Shown: piece after piece, positions 47,117-59,178 of the stretch
Position numbering within the stretch: position 1 is the stretch's first letter
Layout: each line of letters opens with the position of its first letter
Origin: Cordia subcordata
Lineage: Eukaryota > Streptophyta > Magnoliopsida > Boraginales > Cordiaceae
Direction: 5' to 3'
NCBI GenBank assembly: GCA_028554755.1
Contig: JAPTOF010000020.1
Span: 5,275,001-5,339,000 of the forward strand
DNA: 64,000 nt
The notes under the pieces: model-generated
Databases searched by the model: none
Told to the model about the DNA's origin: nothing
The model's input: only the letters and a program-made list of their open reading frames with translations
Translations under genes and position numbers: made by a program

Positions 47117-48660
47117 GTTTCACCACCACGACGGCATGCAATGCATGCCCATCCTGCTCACCCAACCCGAAATCACCCCCGATCTATAGCAAATTTTTTA
47201 TCGAAAGGTCTTAAAATCAGCAAAGCAATCATTGTCAAAAAATCCATAACATTTAGCATACATCTATAACTGACCTCAATAAATTTGACAAATGTTTAAT
47301 CAATTGAACCAGAGCCTTACTTTCAGAATAAAATAAAATAAACTGAACTAAAAATATAAGCAAACAATGAACAATGCATAAGTGGCAGCTAGTGACAACT
47401 ATGCCTTCTAAACCTAGGGCAGATCAACATACAAATAAGCATTTAGAAGCAAAAGAAATTCAATTGCAGAAAAGCAATAAGCAAATTAATTAACTACTTA
47501 GTTAATTACAAAAAAGAAATTAGAGTTGGTGAAAATTCTACGGCCTTACCTTTGCTTTGATAGGTGGAGTTGATGAGTATACGGGTATGTGAAACCAAAA
47601 AGTCATGAAACAAAGAAGAATAGATAGATTAGCTTTACCTCTTTTTGTGATTCAATTTAGCGATAGATAGATTAGCCTTACTTCTTTCTGTGATTTAATC
47701 TCGCTACATTGAGTTAATGAGTTAGGTGTGGATAACGGATACAAACAGAGAATGAGAAACCAACAAAAGAAAAAGAAAAATTAAAAGTAATATCTAATCT
47801 TTTTCATTAAAAAAAATGCAAAAACTCTAGCTAAAATGCAAAATAACTAAAAGTAACACAATCCCGCAAAAAAAAAAAAAGAAAAAAAAATCTCAGATCC
47901 CAAAATCTAGAAAAAGAACTTTCTATCTAGAAATGAAATCTTTTTCTTTTTGTAGTATGCCACGTATATGTGTTTGCATTTGTTATATATTAAACAATTA
48001 GAAAAATCTCAAACCCAAACGAAAGTCAATTAAAAATTACACATACCCTGATGCCAGAATCATGAAAAATGTGACCTTTTACATGAAAAAATACGCCATT
48101 TTGCAGTTTCTAGTGTAATCGGCTATGTGTATGTAGTATTTAAATATGTTGATATGTGTATGTAAACAATTAGTAAGCCTCAAACCTAGATGGGAAACTA
48201 AAATAACACATCCATAGATGCCAAAATCATACAAAAATCAGTAAAATTATAACCCTTTTATACAACAGAAAAAAAAAGGAGGTCATTTTGAAAGGAATCG
48301 AATTTAATTAAAAATCCTTGAAGAACCCTACTTTACCATTTCCTCAAGCACCACAAGTGCCGAAAGAGGTTAAGATGAAAGGAATCTCAGTGATAGTATG
48401 CTGTTTAGTCGGCATAGAACCACCCATCTCGTTCGTGTTCTCCTTCTTCCTTAGTGATCTCTCTCTCCCACCGATGCCGCCATTCATACTCCATGCTATT
48501 AGAAAAAGAAAAAGAGGACAAGAACAACAAAGGGAAAAAAATTAAAAGAATCATGTCAAGTACTATTTTACCCTTTATTTTATGGGAAATGACCATTCTA
48601 CCCCTATGACATGAATGAACAGTACCAACAGGAAACTCCCTCTTTTTAATATAGTAAAGA

Positions 48661-50847
48661 AGAGATGTAGATCTATTACACATTGAAATATTTGGATAGT
48701 CTAAGTAAATTAGAGTGATTTTAGCATATTTCAAAGCTATACTTCTTGGTCTTTCACTTTTTCTTCTATTAGCTATTAATGTAATATTATTTGGAAAGAA
48801 GAGCTAGCTGGCAATCTCCTCCTAGTTATTGTTGATCAGCAATGTAAACATTCAACAATCAATAATAATATTGCTCATGAACAATGTTCCTTACTAAAGG
48901 AAAGCAAAGATTTTATTTTAGATGCATATGAGCATACCTTTTCAGTTTGTAGATTCAGACCTATACAAAAAAATTCAAGATTTGACGAATTATTTGCATT
49001 TATCAAATGGTCAAGTTAAAAGGCCTGGGCAATTTCTAACAACACAAACGCCAAACGTCTCCAAAAAGTATGTAACTTCAAAACTAAAGAATACAACAAA
49101 TTTTGGATCTTCCCTCAAAATACATTCAATGTGGATGGTGAACTCGTACTAAGCCAAAATCAATGATAAGTTAAAGTACTAAGCCAAAATCAATCATAAG
49201 TTAAAGAATATCAACAGTACGCAGCATAGGCAAATACATTTTCCCTTGTATCAAAATGTAATATCGCAATAGATGAAATTACAATGTTGGGTTAAGTAGA
49301 TGCAATCATTAAATATCAACACGGTTAAGCATTCTATACTATGTTGTCTCATGAAAACAGAGGATAAATTTTTGTAGAAACAATAATCTTCTCTTTCTTT
49401 TTCATATTGGTGTTGCTTAAAATACATATGTTTTGTGCTTTCAGTAAGCATTTATATATATTACATCATATTCCATGAAGTGCTTTGACGATTAAGATAT
49501 ATGCTTCTTGCCTCTAAATTGTCAGGAGTATACTTCAAGCATCTAAAGAGAACAAAGAAGTGTTATAGAACTCCCCCTCTTCCAACATTCACCTAGACAG
49601 CATTTGCGGTAACCCATAACCTTAATTTCCTTTGAATACCATGACAAGGTCATAGAATTGAAGAATAAACCATAACATTAGTACCAGAACAGTTGTTTCC
49701 ACAAAGCTATATCTCGGAGAGTCTTGGCACAATAGTAAAGTCATGGATTTGAGTTATTAACATAATGTCAAGCTACATACAGTATACCCTAAACTGGATA
49801 TGATATTCTTTTTCAAACCCTGAACATAATGAAAGTTTTATGCACCAACTACAAAATTTAATGAAAACCTTCTATACAAGAAAGTGAGATTCTTTTCTAT
49901 TTCACAAAACAAAACTTTAATCTTAGTCCATATTCAAAATTCAACAAAAAGGGGTAGCAAAAAAACCAAAGAAAGGTTCAAAATCAACTAAATGAAAATG
50001 TATACCTAGCAAAAATAAGTTTTAAACCATCATTTCAGATTACAAAAACGACAACAAATAAATGAACATTTCAAGAAGAAATCACATATCAAGACAAACA
50101 AACCTATTCGTTTGAAGCTTAGACAGAGTATCATGGACAAAGCATATTCACATAGATACATCAAACTAAGAATATCAGACACAGATCTAGCACATCAATT
50201 TTTTGACAAAAGCACAATAAAGCACAACAACCCACAAAAATTCTAAAAGCAAACCAAAAACAAATCTTCCGTCACATCCCCACCACCTCCGGCGGCCAAT
50301 GAGAATACCTCAATTAGAAGATCATGAAACAAAGAAGAATACACAGATCAGCCTTACCTCTTTCCGTGATTAATCTTGCATGTGACGACTTTTGCCTTTG
50401 CTTTTATGGTAATCTGAATGAATGGAAAAGGAGCAGCTATGTTAGGTGAGGAGTGAATGGATGAGAAGAGCACGATTGTTTGTGTGGGAGGAAAAAGGGA
50501 ACCTCTAGGGGGGAAAAAAATTGATACTTAATATGTTACCTAAACGATAAAGAGCATTTAAATCTTACCTTTCCGCAGATTCCAGATGATGAACTTGGTA
50601 AGAGTTTATCTTTGATCTTCCACTTGTCGATGAGATCGGTAGGTGAGGATGAGAGGAAAGAAGAGAAAAACCACGTTCTCTGCAAAGAAAAAGAGGAAGA
50701 AAAATTTATGAGAGCATCGTCTCTGGTTGCCTAGCCAAGAGAGGAGGAAAAGAAAAAAGCAGTATAAGGTACAACATTACCTTTCTACCCAGACAACCAA
50801 GCATCAATAGTTCCTAGGGCAAAGTCTCTCTTTTTTAGAACTGGAGA
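48661..50847 (-). mobile_element. Partial Helitron-like element 0 (5' end recognised only)
   Basis: On the minus strand, from about 50847, TCTCCAGTTCTAAAAAAGAG then AGACTTTGCCC and TTGTCTGGGTAGAAAGGTAA resemble the 5' ends of elements 2 and 3, followed by the same leader-like splice segment at 50568-50635. No CTAG 3' end was found before the 5' end of element 1 at 48660. No coding fragments were recognised in this part. A 30-bp tandem repeat (ACTAAGCCAAAATCAATSAT) lies at 49147-49207. Confidence 0.4.
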
Positions 50848-50857
50848 GGATGGTAGC

Positions 50858-51118
50858 ATGAACAATTCTAGAAAACATCAGTTTCAACAAACATTTACTA
50901 AGTCAAGCTTCGAACACAGAGATAACATTCAAGTTTTTAATCTCTCCGTAAGCATGGATGATGATTGCATGAGTAAGGTTCTTAAAGAAGAGCGCCAACC
51001 TGAAGTGATGGAGATGGATCAGCTGGAAGCAGAGTTTTGTATCTGAACTTGAGAAGCTCCCATGGTGTGCAACTGAAGGTTCTGGTTCTGAAGCAAAAAC
51101 AGATATTTCTGAGGTAAG
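50858..51118 (+). pseudogene. Frameshifted acidic coding fragment, plus strand (possibly POLAR-like)
   Basis: The frame reads MSKVLKEERQPEVMEMDQLE then AEF and a stop; from the +1 frame it continues SELEKLPWCATEGSGSEAKT then DISE, ending at GAG|GTAAGC. A single small indel near 51034-51045 explains the break, and the join would read like the 'MDQLEAELE.ELE' helix of plant POLAR-like polarity proteins. That identification is tentative. It is the only plus-strand coding fragment in the Helitron region and starts almost at the proposed 5' end of element 0. Confidence 0.4.
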
Positions 51119-52213
51119 CTTCACCCTGTTTGCTAGACCAAAGAATTGCTGTGTTCAATGTGCCAGTCCGAGTGATCCATTCATCTCTTGGTATCCTTGA
51201 TACTAATAACACTAACATATTCTTCTTTCTGCGTTCTTTCTTTGTTTCTTTGTCTTATGGTTGCGCAATGTTTGGTGTCACTTTCCTGCAAATCAATGTT
51301 GCATTTTGTGAATTTAACAGGAAAGAATCTGCATGAATTGAGGTAGATTTAGTTTTCATGATGGCATATCCGCATCCTCTCCCATATAATCAGAAACAAG
51401 TCCTAAGAAAAACCAAAGAAATAATGGCGATTCAATATAAACAATCTTTTTTTTTTTTTTGGGTAAAAACCGCAACAATCTTAGACACAATGTAAAAGGA
51501 AAAAGAGAATTGCGGAACAGCATAAAGTAAAAAAAAAAAACTTAATAAAGAAAAATTTCTGAGATATATGTTAAGTTCCTACCCCAATCAAAAAGTCATG
51601 AAACAAAAAAGATTAGATAGATCAGTCTTACCTATTTGATAATTCAACATTTGGTAAATGTCTCAATGGCTTCAAGAGTCCAAAAAAGATTAGCAAACAC
51701 AAAAATCAACCAAAGCAGGAATCCTTTACTCATCTTTGATTTGAAGAATCCACGTAGTATGCGGAGCCACGATTTAGATGACAATAGAAGTGGAAACATG
51801 CATAGAAAACAAGGTAGAGATTAGACTTCTTTCTTTTTCGTGTTTTTCTCGTGTTCTTGAGGTGTTGTTTGAGATGTTTGAGAAGACGACAAGTCTGAAA
51901 CATAGAGCTCCACCACCGACACAAAAAGAGAAAACTTGTGGACACAAGATGGCCAACAAAAAAGCAAAAATAAAATGTCTAAAATAAGTGTGATGAAATG
52001 ATGGAATTACCCAGACAACCAAACAAGGGGATGAAGTGATTGTTAAAAAAAGAACCTTTACTGTCTGGTTAGAGGTCTCTTAATTCGGCGGGAGGTAAAT
52101 TGAGGATGTGCGTGAGTGGCAGCCCGACCAGGAAAAGGACCGGGCGTGAAAATTCAGCAACAGTCCCGTAATATTTCAGCGGAGTACTGCCGCCACACGA
52201 ACTCGATCCCTGA

Positions 52214-52287
52214 TCCCTCATTGTCAGGGTGGAGACACCCTCATTGTCAGGGTGGAGACACCCTATTGTCAAGGTGGACACACCCTA
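52214..52287. repeat. 22-24-bp tandem repeat, about three copies
   Basis: CATTGTCAGGGTGGAGACAC CCT is present twice, and a third copy reads TATTGTCAAGGTGGACACACCCT. The GC-rich segment around it (52080-52300) differs from the AT-rich flanks. Frames on both strands across it are shadows of the repeat. Confidence 0.85.
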
Positions 52288-52489
52288 ACAACGCGGGATA
52301 TATAAAGTGACGAGTAGAGATATAGAAGGCTAAAAAAGCCACTTCCTGTTACTGCTCTGCGAAAAGAGACCAAACCTCAAAGCATAAGCAACTGTCTTGG
52401 ATATACGATAAGTGTGAGGTATGTGGCAAAAAACAAAAAAAAAAAAAAAAAGAGAAAACACCTGGGCTCTCCTAATTGAACATGTAAAG

Positions 52490-52963
52490 AAAAAGCATAA
52501 GAAATTCACTTTATGGTACGGTGCTTTACAATTATCGTGCACATGCCTCGAGGAACAAGAAAAAAAAATAAGGAACATGAGAAAGAATGGCCCGCTCGCG
52601 TTCAACGTATGGAGGCTGACCAACAGATGAAAGAGTGGAAGTCGGCCAAGAAGAAAGACCAAAGAGGATAAGAAAAAGGAAATGACTAAAAGTCTCACTA
52701 GAGAAGGCAAGAAGAGCAGCTCTAGAAAGGAAAGAAAAAGGTTTGACGAGCAAGAAGAAGAAAAAGGAGGAGGAAAAACATAGCCTGGAAAGTAATATTT
52801 TTATTTAGTTTAATAATATGCAAGTAGTAGTATATACTATTTATGCACAGTTTAATAGTATTAGATATATTTTATATTATGAAATATTGAATTAGGATGT
52901 TTTTATATTGAGAACTAAATTTCCATAATTTGATATATTGTTGCATTTGTACTAATTAGTTTT
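52490..52963 (+). pseudogene. Decayed Lys/Glu-rich coding relic, copy 2
   Basis: Partner of the relic at 34440-34975: the plus-strand frame reads KEHEKEWPARVQRMEADQQM then KEWKSAKKK and a stop, followed by further Lys/Arg/Glu-rich sequence in shifting frames to about 52780. Silent and replacement differences between the copies suggest past selection on the protein before both decayed. The downstream 52868-52963 segment is collinear here but inverted in copy 1. The family is not recognised. The copy ends about 90 bp before a Helitron 5' end at 53052. Confidence 0.6.
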
Positions 52964-53051
52964 CAATGTTTAAAAACATTATGAAAAAAGTTATTTTTGT
53001 ATCATGCTCTTAATTTTTATGATTAAAAATATTTTATACATACATAATATG

Positions 53052-54138
53052 TCTATACTATATTATATGCAAGAACCTTTTGCTATATAATAATAACAAG
53101 TGTCGTACAAATAGCATTCTTAAAAATCCTTTTACCACATGACTTTCTTACATAACAATAATATCAACAGCTATATTTGGTAAATAAATGATTTTGTTTT
53201 ATTTTAGTGAGATTTACATTGATTTACTAGTTTATTTTAATGTTTAAATATTACATATGAGAATTATGACATGCAATTTGGATTGATTGCAAATATCTAT
53301 GGTAACTTTCCAATTTGGTTGTTATTAAATTGTTATCTATTTAATTGTTTTATATTATTGTAATTTACTTAATATACCATTATCGTATAATGTTATTTAT
53401 GGTAATTTGAGTTTTGGTTAATATCGACAAATTGTCTTTTCTATTCATATGTTTTTTATATTCATATCCTATGTAATGTTTTTCTTCTTTTTTTTTCTTT
53501 TGTTTTAAGTGATACTTTCACCTTCATACGCCATTACACACTGTAGATCTTTCAGCTTTTTAATTTTATTTTGCCCCTTCGATTAACTGTCTTTTTTTAA
53601 ACTTCAGTATCATATCTATCCTTTCTTCCAAAATAATCTTTTTATTGCAAAATTGGTAGCAGGTATTCCTTGATTTCTAAATAACTTAATATCCAGGTAC
53701 TCATCTCATTTTAATATTTCCTTTACTTTTTATCTTTCAAATTTTATTTGTGTTTTTTAGGTGTATTCTTATATGTAAAACTATTAGTGTTCTTATCCAC
53801 TAATAACAACAAATTTTCTTATGAAATATCTACAGTAATTAAATAGGATACTTAAATTTAGAAAGTAAAAAAAAGAACATAAAGGTTTTCATTTGGAAAA
53901 AGAAAAGACGGTCTACATTTGCTTAAGTTTAACTCATTTGTAGAGTTAAATCCATTATTGAATTAGGACAATTAGTATTAAAGGAGAAACATAAATTCCA
54001 TTTTCTATATGAATTCATGTTTATTTAATTCTTAAAATATAATTTGATAGAAATGTTTAGATTAATATAAAAACACTATTTTTTAGAAAAATCAATTATA
54101 TATTTCGCAACTCGTGCGTGGCACGAGTATTACACTAG
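53052..54138 (+). mobile_element. Non-autonomous Helitron, ~1.09 kb, copy 1
   Basis: Starts TCTATACTATATTATATGCA and ends with a perfect 7-bp stem hairpin (CTCGTGC GTG GCACGAG) followed 7 nt later by CTAG (54135-54138) and a host T: canonical Helitron ends. A second copy, inverted, lies at 61024-62106 and aligns along its length, including ACAAGTGTC.(T/C)ACAAATAGCAT just inside the 5' end and GTGAGATTTACATTGATTTA in the middle. No open frame of note. Confidence 0.85.
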
Positions 54139-56493
54139 TATATATATATACAGTCCAATCCAAACAATTAATATTGACATACATCGTAATTCGTAAGGGT
54201 AGTGGAAACAGTTTAAGATGCGAAAACTTTACTTCTTTTGTGCTTGAAAATCAAATTTAGTGGTCAAAGGGCAACACACACATATATAGTATAAGGTATC
54301 ATATACGCCCCCGAAATAAAAGGCTTGAATATTAGAAGAAAAGCCCCTAGACCTAACAAGATTAAGTGAATACCTAAAATTGTGGTCATAAGTGCCATAA
54401 GTGTCTAATAAATACCGCCAAATATATATACACAATACTACTTATTTTCAAATCCTTGCAATTTTTTATTAGGAAATCTTTTTATATACATAATTTAAAA
54501 AAATTTAATGTTAAAGTTCTTTTATGAGTGTCAAGTTTGGATCATTACTGATATAAATATATAAAAATACATGATGGTAACTTTTGGTTCTAAACTATTT
54601 CATACTATAGTACCAAATCTTCTGAACTTTTAAATTTATTTATTTTTTTGCACATTAATAGTGGTAAATAGAAAGGCCTTCAAAACTTAAGTAGATAAAT
54701 ATACAATGAATATATATATATATATGTGTGTGTGTGTATATATACATATATATATATGTGCATATATGTATGTATGCATTTATATTTAAGTATAATGTAT
54801 TTTTCTTTGTATGTGTTCATATAACAAAAGTCCTTAACGACATAAAATTAAAAGATTAATGAAAACCTTTAGTTTTACACTATCTTTTCGATGTCACCAA
54901 GTCTTTTAAATTTCTAAACTCATTTCTTTATTTATATTAATAATTGTACACTCCAAGATCATGTGAACTCTTACAAGGTAAATAATTTACGATTTTATGC
55001 ATAATATATGTCTCTTTGTATTTTTTTATGTGATAAAAGTCTTCAATATGTGTCAAATTAAAAGATTATGATAATACTTGGTTCCAAATTTTCTCATAAT
55101 ATCTCTCATGGTACCATATCTTTTGAACTTTTAAATACTTTTCTTATTGCAAATTAATAATGACACATCTGATGTTACACATGTGGATTATTCTAAGGCC
55201 TCCAAACTTCCTCTAAGGTGCATACAATTTTACACTGATGATGATGATTGTTCTTGTGATGGTGTTGTTGTTATTGCTGTTGTTGTTGTTGTTGTTGTTC
55301 TTTTTGTTGTTATTATTATTATTGTAATATAGTTATATATTTATCTGGATATAGATACATGCATAGCTGTTGGTAAAATAATTGCAAAAATATAAAATAG
55401 AATTTTATGAAAGAAGAAACTAATATTGATTAAATAAACTAAATAATATAGAAAATATCTAACATAAAAAAAATTAAAATATGAATGAAAGAAAAATGAA
55501 TAATATACCAAAGAAAACCAAATAAAAGAGACTTGACTAAGCTCAATTTCCTTAAGGACTTTATATTTTTGCTATGGTACTAACAAGTTTGTGATGCAAT
55601 CCTCCCATGATACAACGTTTATACCTTTTGTGATGGTAGCACTCCATGAACAAAAGTTTGTGTACTTTTTAGTGGCAAATCCTTTCTTATACATGCGGTG
55701 AACATTGATATAGACGAGTATTAAACACGGTAAACGCATACGGTCTATATGCTACTCATGCTGTGGAATTTGTTAATAGAAAAGATTTCTATAATGTTAC
55801 GCAATACCTGAAAGAATCACTATATATAAATTTAAGAGGAAACCAAGTCATCGGTTCTATATTCATGAAAGGCACTCAAAGGATCTCGAAACCCTTTAAA
55901 TTAAATTCATTTCAAAATAGTAGAGAAACTCAAAAGTTACCATATTTGTGTAGGAAATCATGATTCAAAAAATCCTTAACTCCTATGAATTAAATGAGTT
56001 AGTAGGAAAACCAAAGATCTTTAGAGATAATTTGTCATTCACCTCATAATTTTCCAATAATAGGTAGATAGATTATATAAATATAGACTAAATTTAAAAT
56101 AAATACAACATGTTATAAAATTGTTAAAATAAAATTAGTCAAAATAATAAAATTCAAATTACTTTATACATCATTATTTATAAAAGTGTAAAATTTTGAC
56201 TTACCCGCTCTTGCGTTGGCTCATGAGTCATTGAAAAACTCTAAACTCATTTAAGTTTAATTTTATATAATAGTATAGATATAAATGCAGATTCTTTTAT
56301 TAAATGCTCCTTGATATAGACTAAATTGATCATTATTGAAAATAATAAGAATATATTTGGATCTTAGGACTAATTTAAAAAGAAAAAAAAAAAGCAATGG
56401 GGACTTGTAGGATACTTTTCTCATTTTTTAATAAAAAATTGTAATTAATAAAAAAAATCTCACAAAAATTAAAATTTGATAATGTGGCATAAC

Positions 56494-56524
<31 letters not shown>

Positions 56525-56925
56525 ATATTTTCAGTTTAAAAAATTCTATAGATATAATTTTTTGTGTATTTCTTATTTTAACTAAACATTCTATATATGT
56601 TATATTTTCACATTCACACACTCATGATAAATTGAGAATCATCCTATATTTTATTTAATAAATGTTTGAAATTAGAGAGAATAATCAAGTTACATCTTTT
56701 ATTTAGTTATCAGTAAATATTTAACAACGGAAATTAAATTGATCGATATTTTGAAATAACTTGAAATAAAAAAAAAGAGTGAAAAAGAAGTTAAAAAAAA
56801 AATGGAGAGTTATGACACAATTTTTTTAAATTGTTAGTATTAAATAATGATTATTTTATAAAATACTTAATCAAGATAGAGCCAACAAAAATTGGAACTT
56901 ATCGATTTGATACTACTTACAATAC
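54139..56925. other. AT-rich noncoding stretch with microsatellites
   Basis: No gene was found. It holds a (TA)(TG)(TA) compound microsatellite at about 54711-54760, a (TTG/GTT)n run at about 55262-55312 and a (TA)~13 run at about 56495-56521. The Helitron-like 5' motif TCTATACTATTATATAAAAT occurs on the minus strand at 56279 with no matching 3' end recognised. Confidence 0.6.
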
Positions 56926-57049
56926 TCTAACTCATGACATATAGCACCTCCTAAGATGACCTCAAAAATAAGGTGTAACTTTATATGTCTAACTCATGAC
57001 ATATAGCACCTCCTAAGATGACCTCAAAAATAAGGTCTAACTTTATATT
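56926..57049. repeat. 62-bp tandem duplication (noncoding)
   Basis: The 62-bp unit starting TCTAACTCATGACATATAGC occurs at 56926 and 56988 with a single difference (GGTGTAAC versus GGTCTAAC), so it is a young duplication. Confidence 0.92.
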
Positions 57050-57094
57050 ATTGTATAAATTCACATACATACCTAAGGCTGTGAAGATAAGATT

Positions 57095-57720
57095 CACTTC
57101 ATTTGTGGTTGAGAAAAAGATTTTACAATCACACATTAAGGCCCCTTGGAAATTTACTTATTTTGTGCTTGAAAAATAACGTTATAGTGTTCTGCATTCT
57201 GTCGTAGCTGTCGCCTATCTTTCAAATTTTAAAATAACTTGTTAATTTGAACATTGCAATTTTTTCAAATCTAAATGGAATTACTCTTTGAGATAAAGGA
57301 ATGCGCTTAGGATTACAGTAATCATGTTTTTGTATGTAAGCCTTATTCTTTTGTGCTTGAAAGAAAATTTTACGGGTTAAGGGCAGCAAACGATTGTCCA
57401 ATTCATATATACAATATTGACATTAAGGAAGTGATGATATCATTTGTGTTCGGAAAAAGGATTTTACACATTAAGGGCCCCTTGAAAGTTTATTTATTTT
57501 GTGCTTGAAAAATGACGTTGTACCGTTCTGCGTTCTGCCGCAGTTGTTGCGCATCTTTCGACCAAAAAAAAGGGCAAACCATCTTGAGATTATAACTTGT
57601 TAATTTCTTTGCAATTGTCTCAAATTTAATCGTGATTACTCTTTGAGAAAAAGGAATGCGCTTTGGATTTCAGCAATCATGTTTTTCTATGTGTAATGCT
57701 TGCTTTAATAAGCTTTTATG
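57095..57720. repeat. Tandem direct repeat of about 335 bp, diverged
   Basis: The order 'gattttac..cacattaagg(g)cccctt', 'tatttgtgcttgaaaaatgacgtt', 'gttctgcrttctgycg', 'attactctttgaga.aaaggaatgcgctt' and 'caatcatgttttt.tatgt' occurs from about 57100 and again from about 57436. Copies are about 80% alike and noncoding. The unit is not recognised. Confidence 0.8.
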
Positions 57721-59178
57721 TTGTATAAAGATATTTTAGTCCCTAAATTTTGGATAAATTCCCAAACACCGTCAACTATGAGAAATGTCCATTTTAGTCC
57801 CTCAATTTAATAGAAATTGTCAAAATTAGTAGTCAACCATTTGACTTACTGAAAAATCCAATTTACCCTTGAGCAACTTTCATATATATTTGATTTAGAA
57901 AAGAGCAAACATGTTAAATTTATGAACAAAAATATAAATAATATTGAGAACTATAGAGAAATAAAATTACTCGTTTACTTCCATATATGCATGTTCTCAT
58001 TTCAAGATTTTGCCCAGGATTCTGATTAATGATTGCTCTTCCTATTCTTGATTCTTGAATTTATCGAAAGATATAAAACATTCCTCTTCTTTTATAATAA
58101 CCAAAAGGAACAGTCATATCTTTTAGAACAATCGTGTCTCTTCAGATATAGAAGAGAGGACCAATCAAATATTTTAATTTAGTCATAAGCTTACTCATTA
58201 CAAGTCTAATAACTATATCCAGTGCTTAAATCACACACATGGTATGGACTTTTACACATCATCTTATTTAATTGTGAAGTTTAATATTCTTACATTCATG
58301 ATAGATACAATATTGTTATCAGCATATGTTATTTTTTATTGGTCATATTATATATATGCCTTAGTTTTAGTTACTGTAGGACACACTCGTGCAGTTTTCA
58401 CATTATTCGCATAGAATATGGTGTTATTTGTGTTGAGCATGCATGATAGAATTAGCTTTTTTAGGATTGTGCAAAACGTTAACAAAAAACCGCTCCGAAC
58501 CAAATAGTGTTTGGTCTATTTGGTTTGATTATTTGGTCAATTCAGTTTGGTTTGGTTATTAGGGAAAAAAATCAAAAATTAATTTATATATTAAAATATT
58601 TAATATTTTGTATACATGTTATCTATCATCATTTATATTGTTATAAATTTAAATTGTAATAAATTTAATTAGAATATATATATATATATATATTTAATTA
58701 TGCATAATTTCATTTTATATTCTTATAATATATTTTCATGCAAAAGGCCATAAGGGTGATTGATTTAGGTGGTGTTGTATTTTCATGCAAAAATTTATTC
58801 TTTTCTATTTTTTATTTTTTTATTTTATTGTCAAATTTCGGTTTTAACTAAATAGGCCGAAATATTGAACATGTTCTTTCCAAAGAATCTTTTTCTTTCC
58901 AAAGAATTATTAATCTATAATATGTATACTAAAAGCAAATAAACCCTCGCTGTAACCTGTAAACTTTTAAACCAAAAAGGAAAGTAGTCGGTAATATGAA
59001 AACCAATAATCTATAATGTGTAAAGTTTTAAACCAAAAGACAGCAAAGGAGAAAATAATATGTAATCTGAAAACCAATAAACCAAAACTATGAAGGATTC
59101 CTATTGAAAAAGATAAAGAATATACGAAGAAGATTAATAGAAAAAAAATTAATAGAATTACGTACATTAAAAAATCAA
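57721..59178. other. AT-rich noncoding stretch
   Basis: Contains TTTTAGTCCCTCAATTT-type phrases (57735-57810) and AACCAAA/TTTGGTTTGGTT phrases (58485-58560), both common in plant repeats, plus a (TA)n run at about 58675-58692. No element borders or genes could be defined. Confidence 0.5.

Larger units (their letters stand above)
44408..48660 (-). mobile_element. Helitron-like element 1 (minus strand) carrying a RhoGDI exon
   Basis: The 5' end TCTTTACTATATTAAAAAGA then GGGAG starts at 48660 on the minus strand; the 3' end is CTAG at 44411-44408, preceded by TGGGCAATAGTCGTGCC-type sequence shared with the other two 3' ends. The ~4.25-kb interior holds a RhoGDI exon (45986-46204) and an initiating exon (47030-47116). 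The segment 'aaagtcatgaaacaaagaagaatagatagat' near 47600 recurs near 50325 and 51595, linking this element with the region to its right. No Rep/helicase reading frame was found. Confidence 0.6.

Noticed and set aside
48318..48545. Plus-strand 75-residue frame with a Pro-rich start and a Leu/Phe stretch
   Set aside because: It lies in the 5' part of a minus-strand Helitron-like element and has no similarity I can recognise; probably chance.
51774..52753. Several overlapping Phe/Leu/Ser-rich frames on the minus strand
   Set aside because: They are complements of A/G-rich sequence and of the Lys/Glu-rich relic; no conserved protein.
56279..56279. Minus-strand Helitron-like 5' end TCTATACTATTATATAAAAT
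   Set aside because: No matching hairpin plus CTAG 3' end was found downstream, so no element could be bounded.
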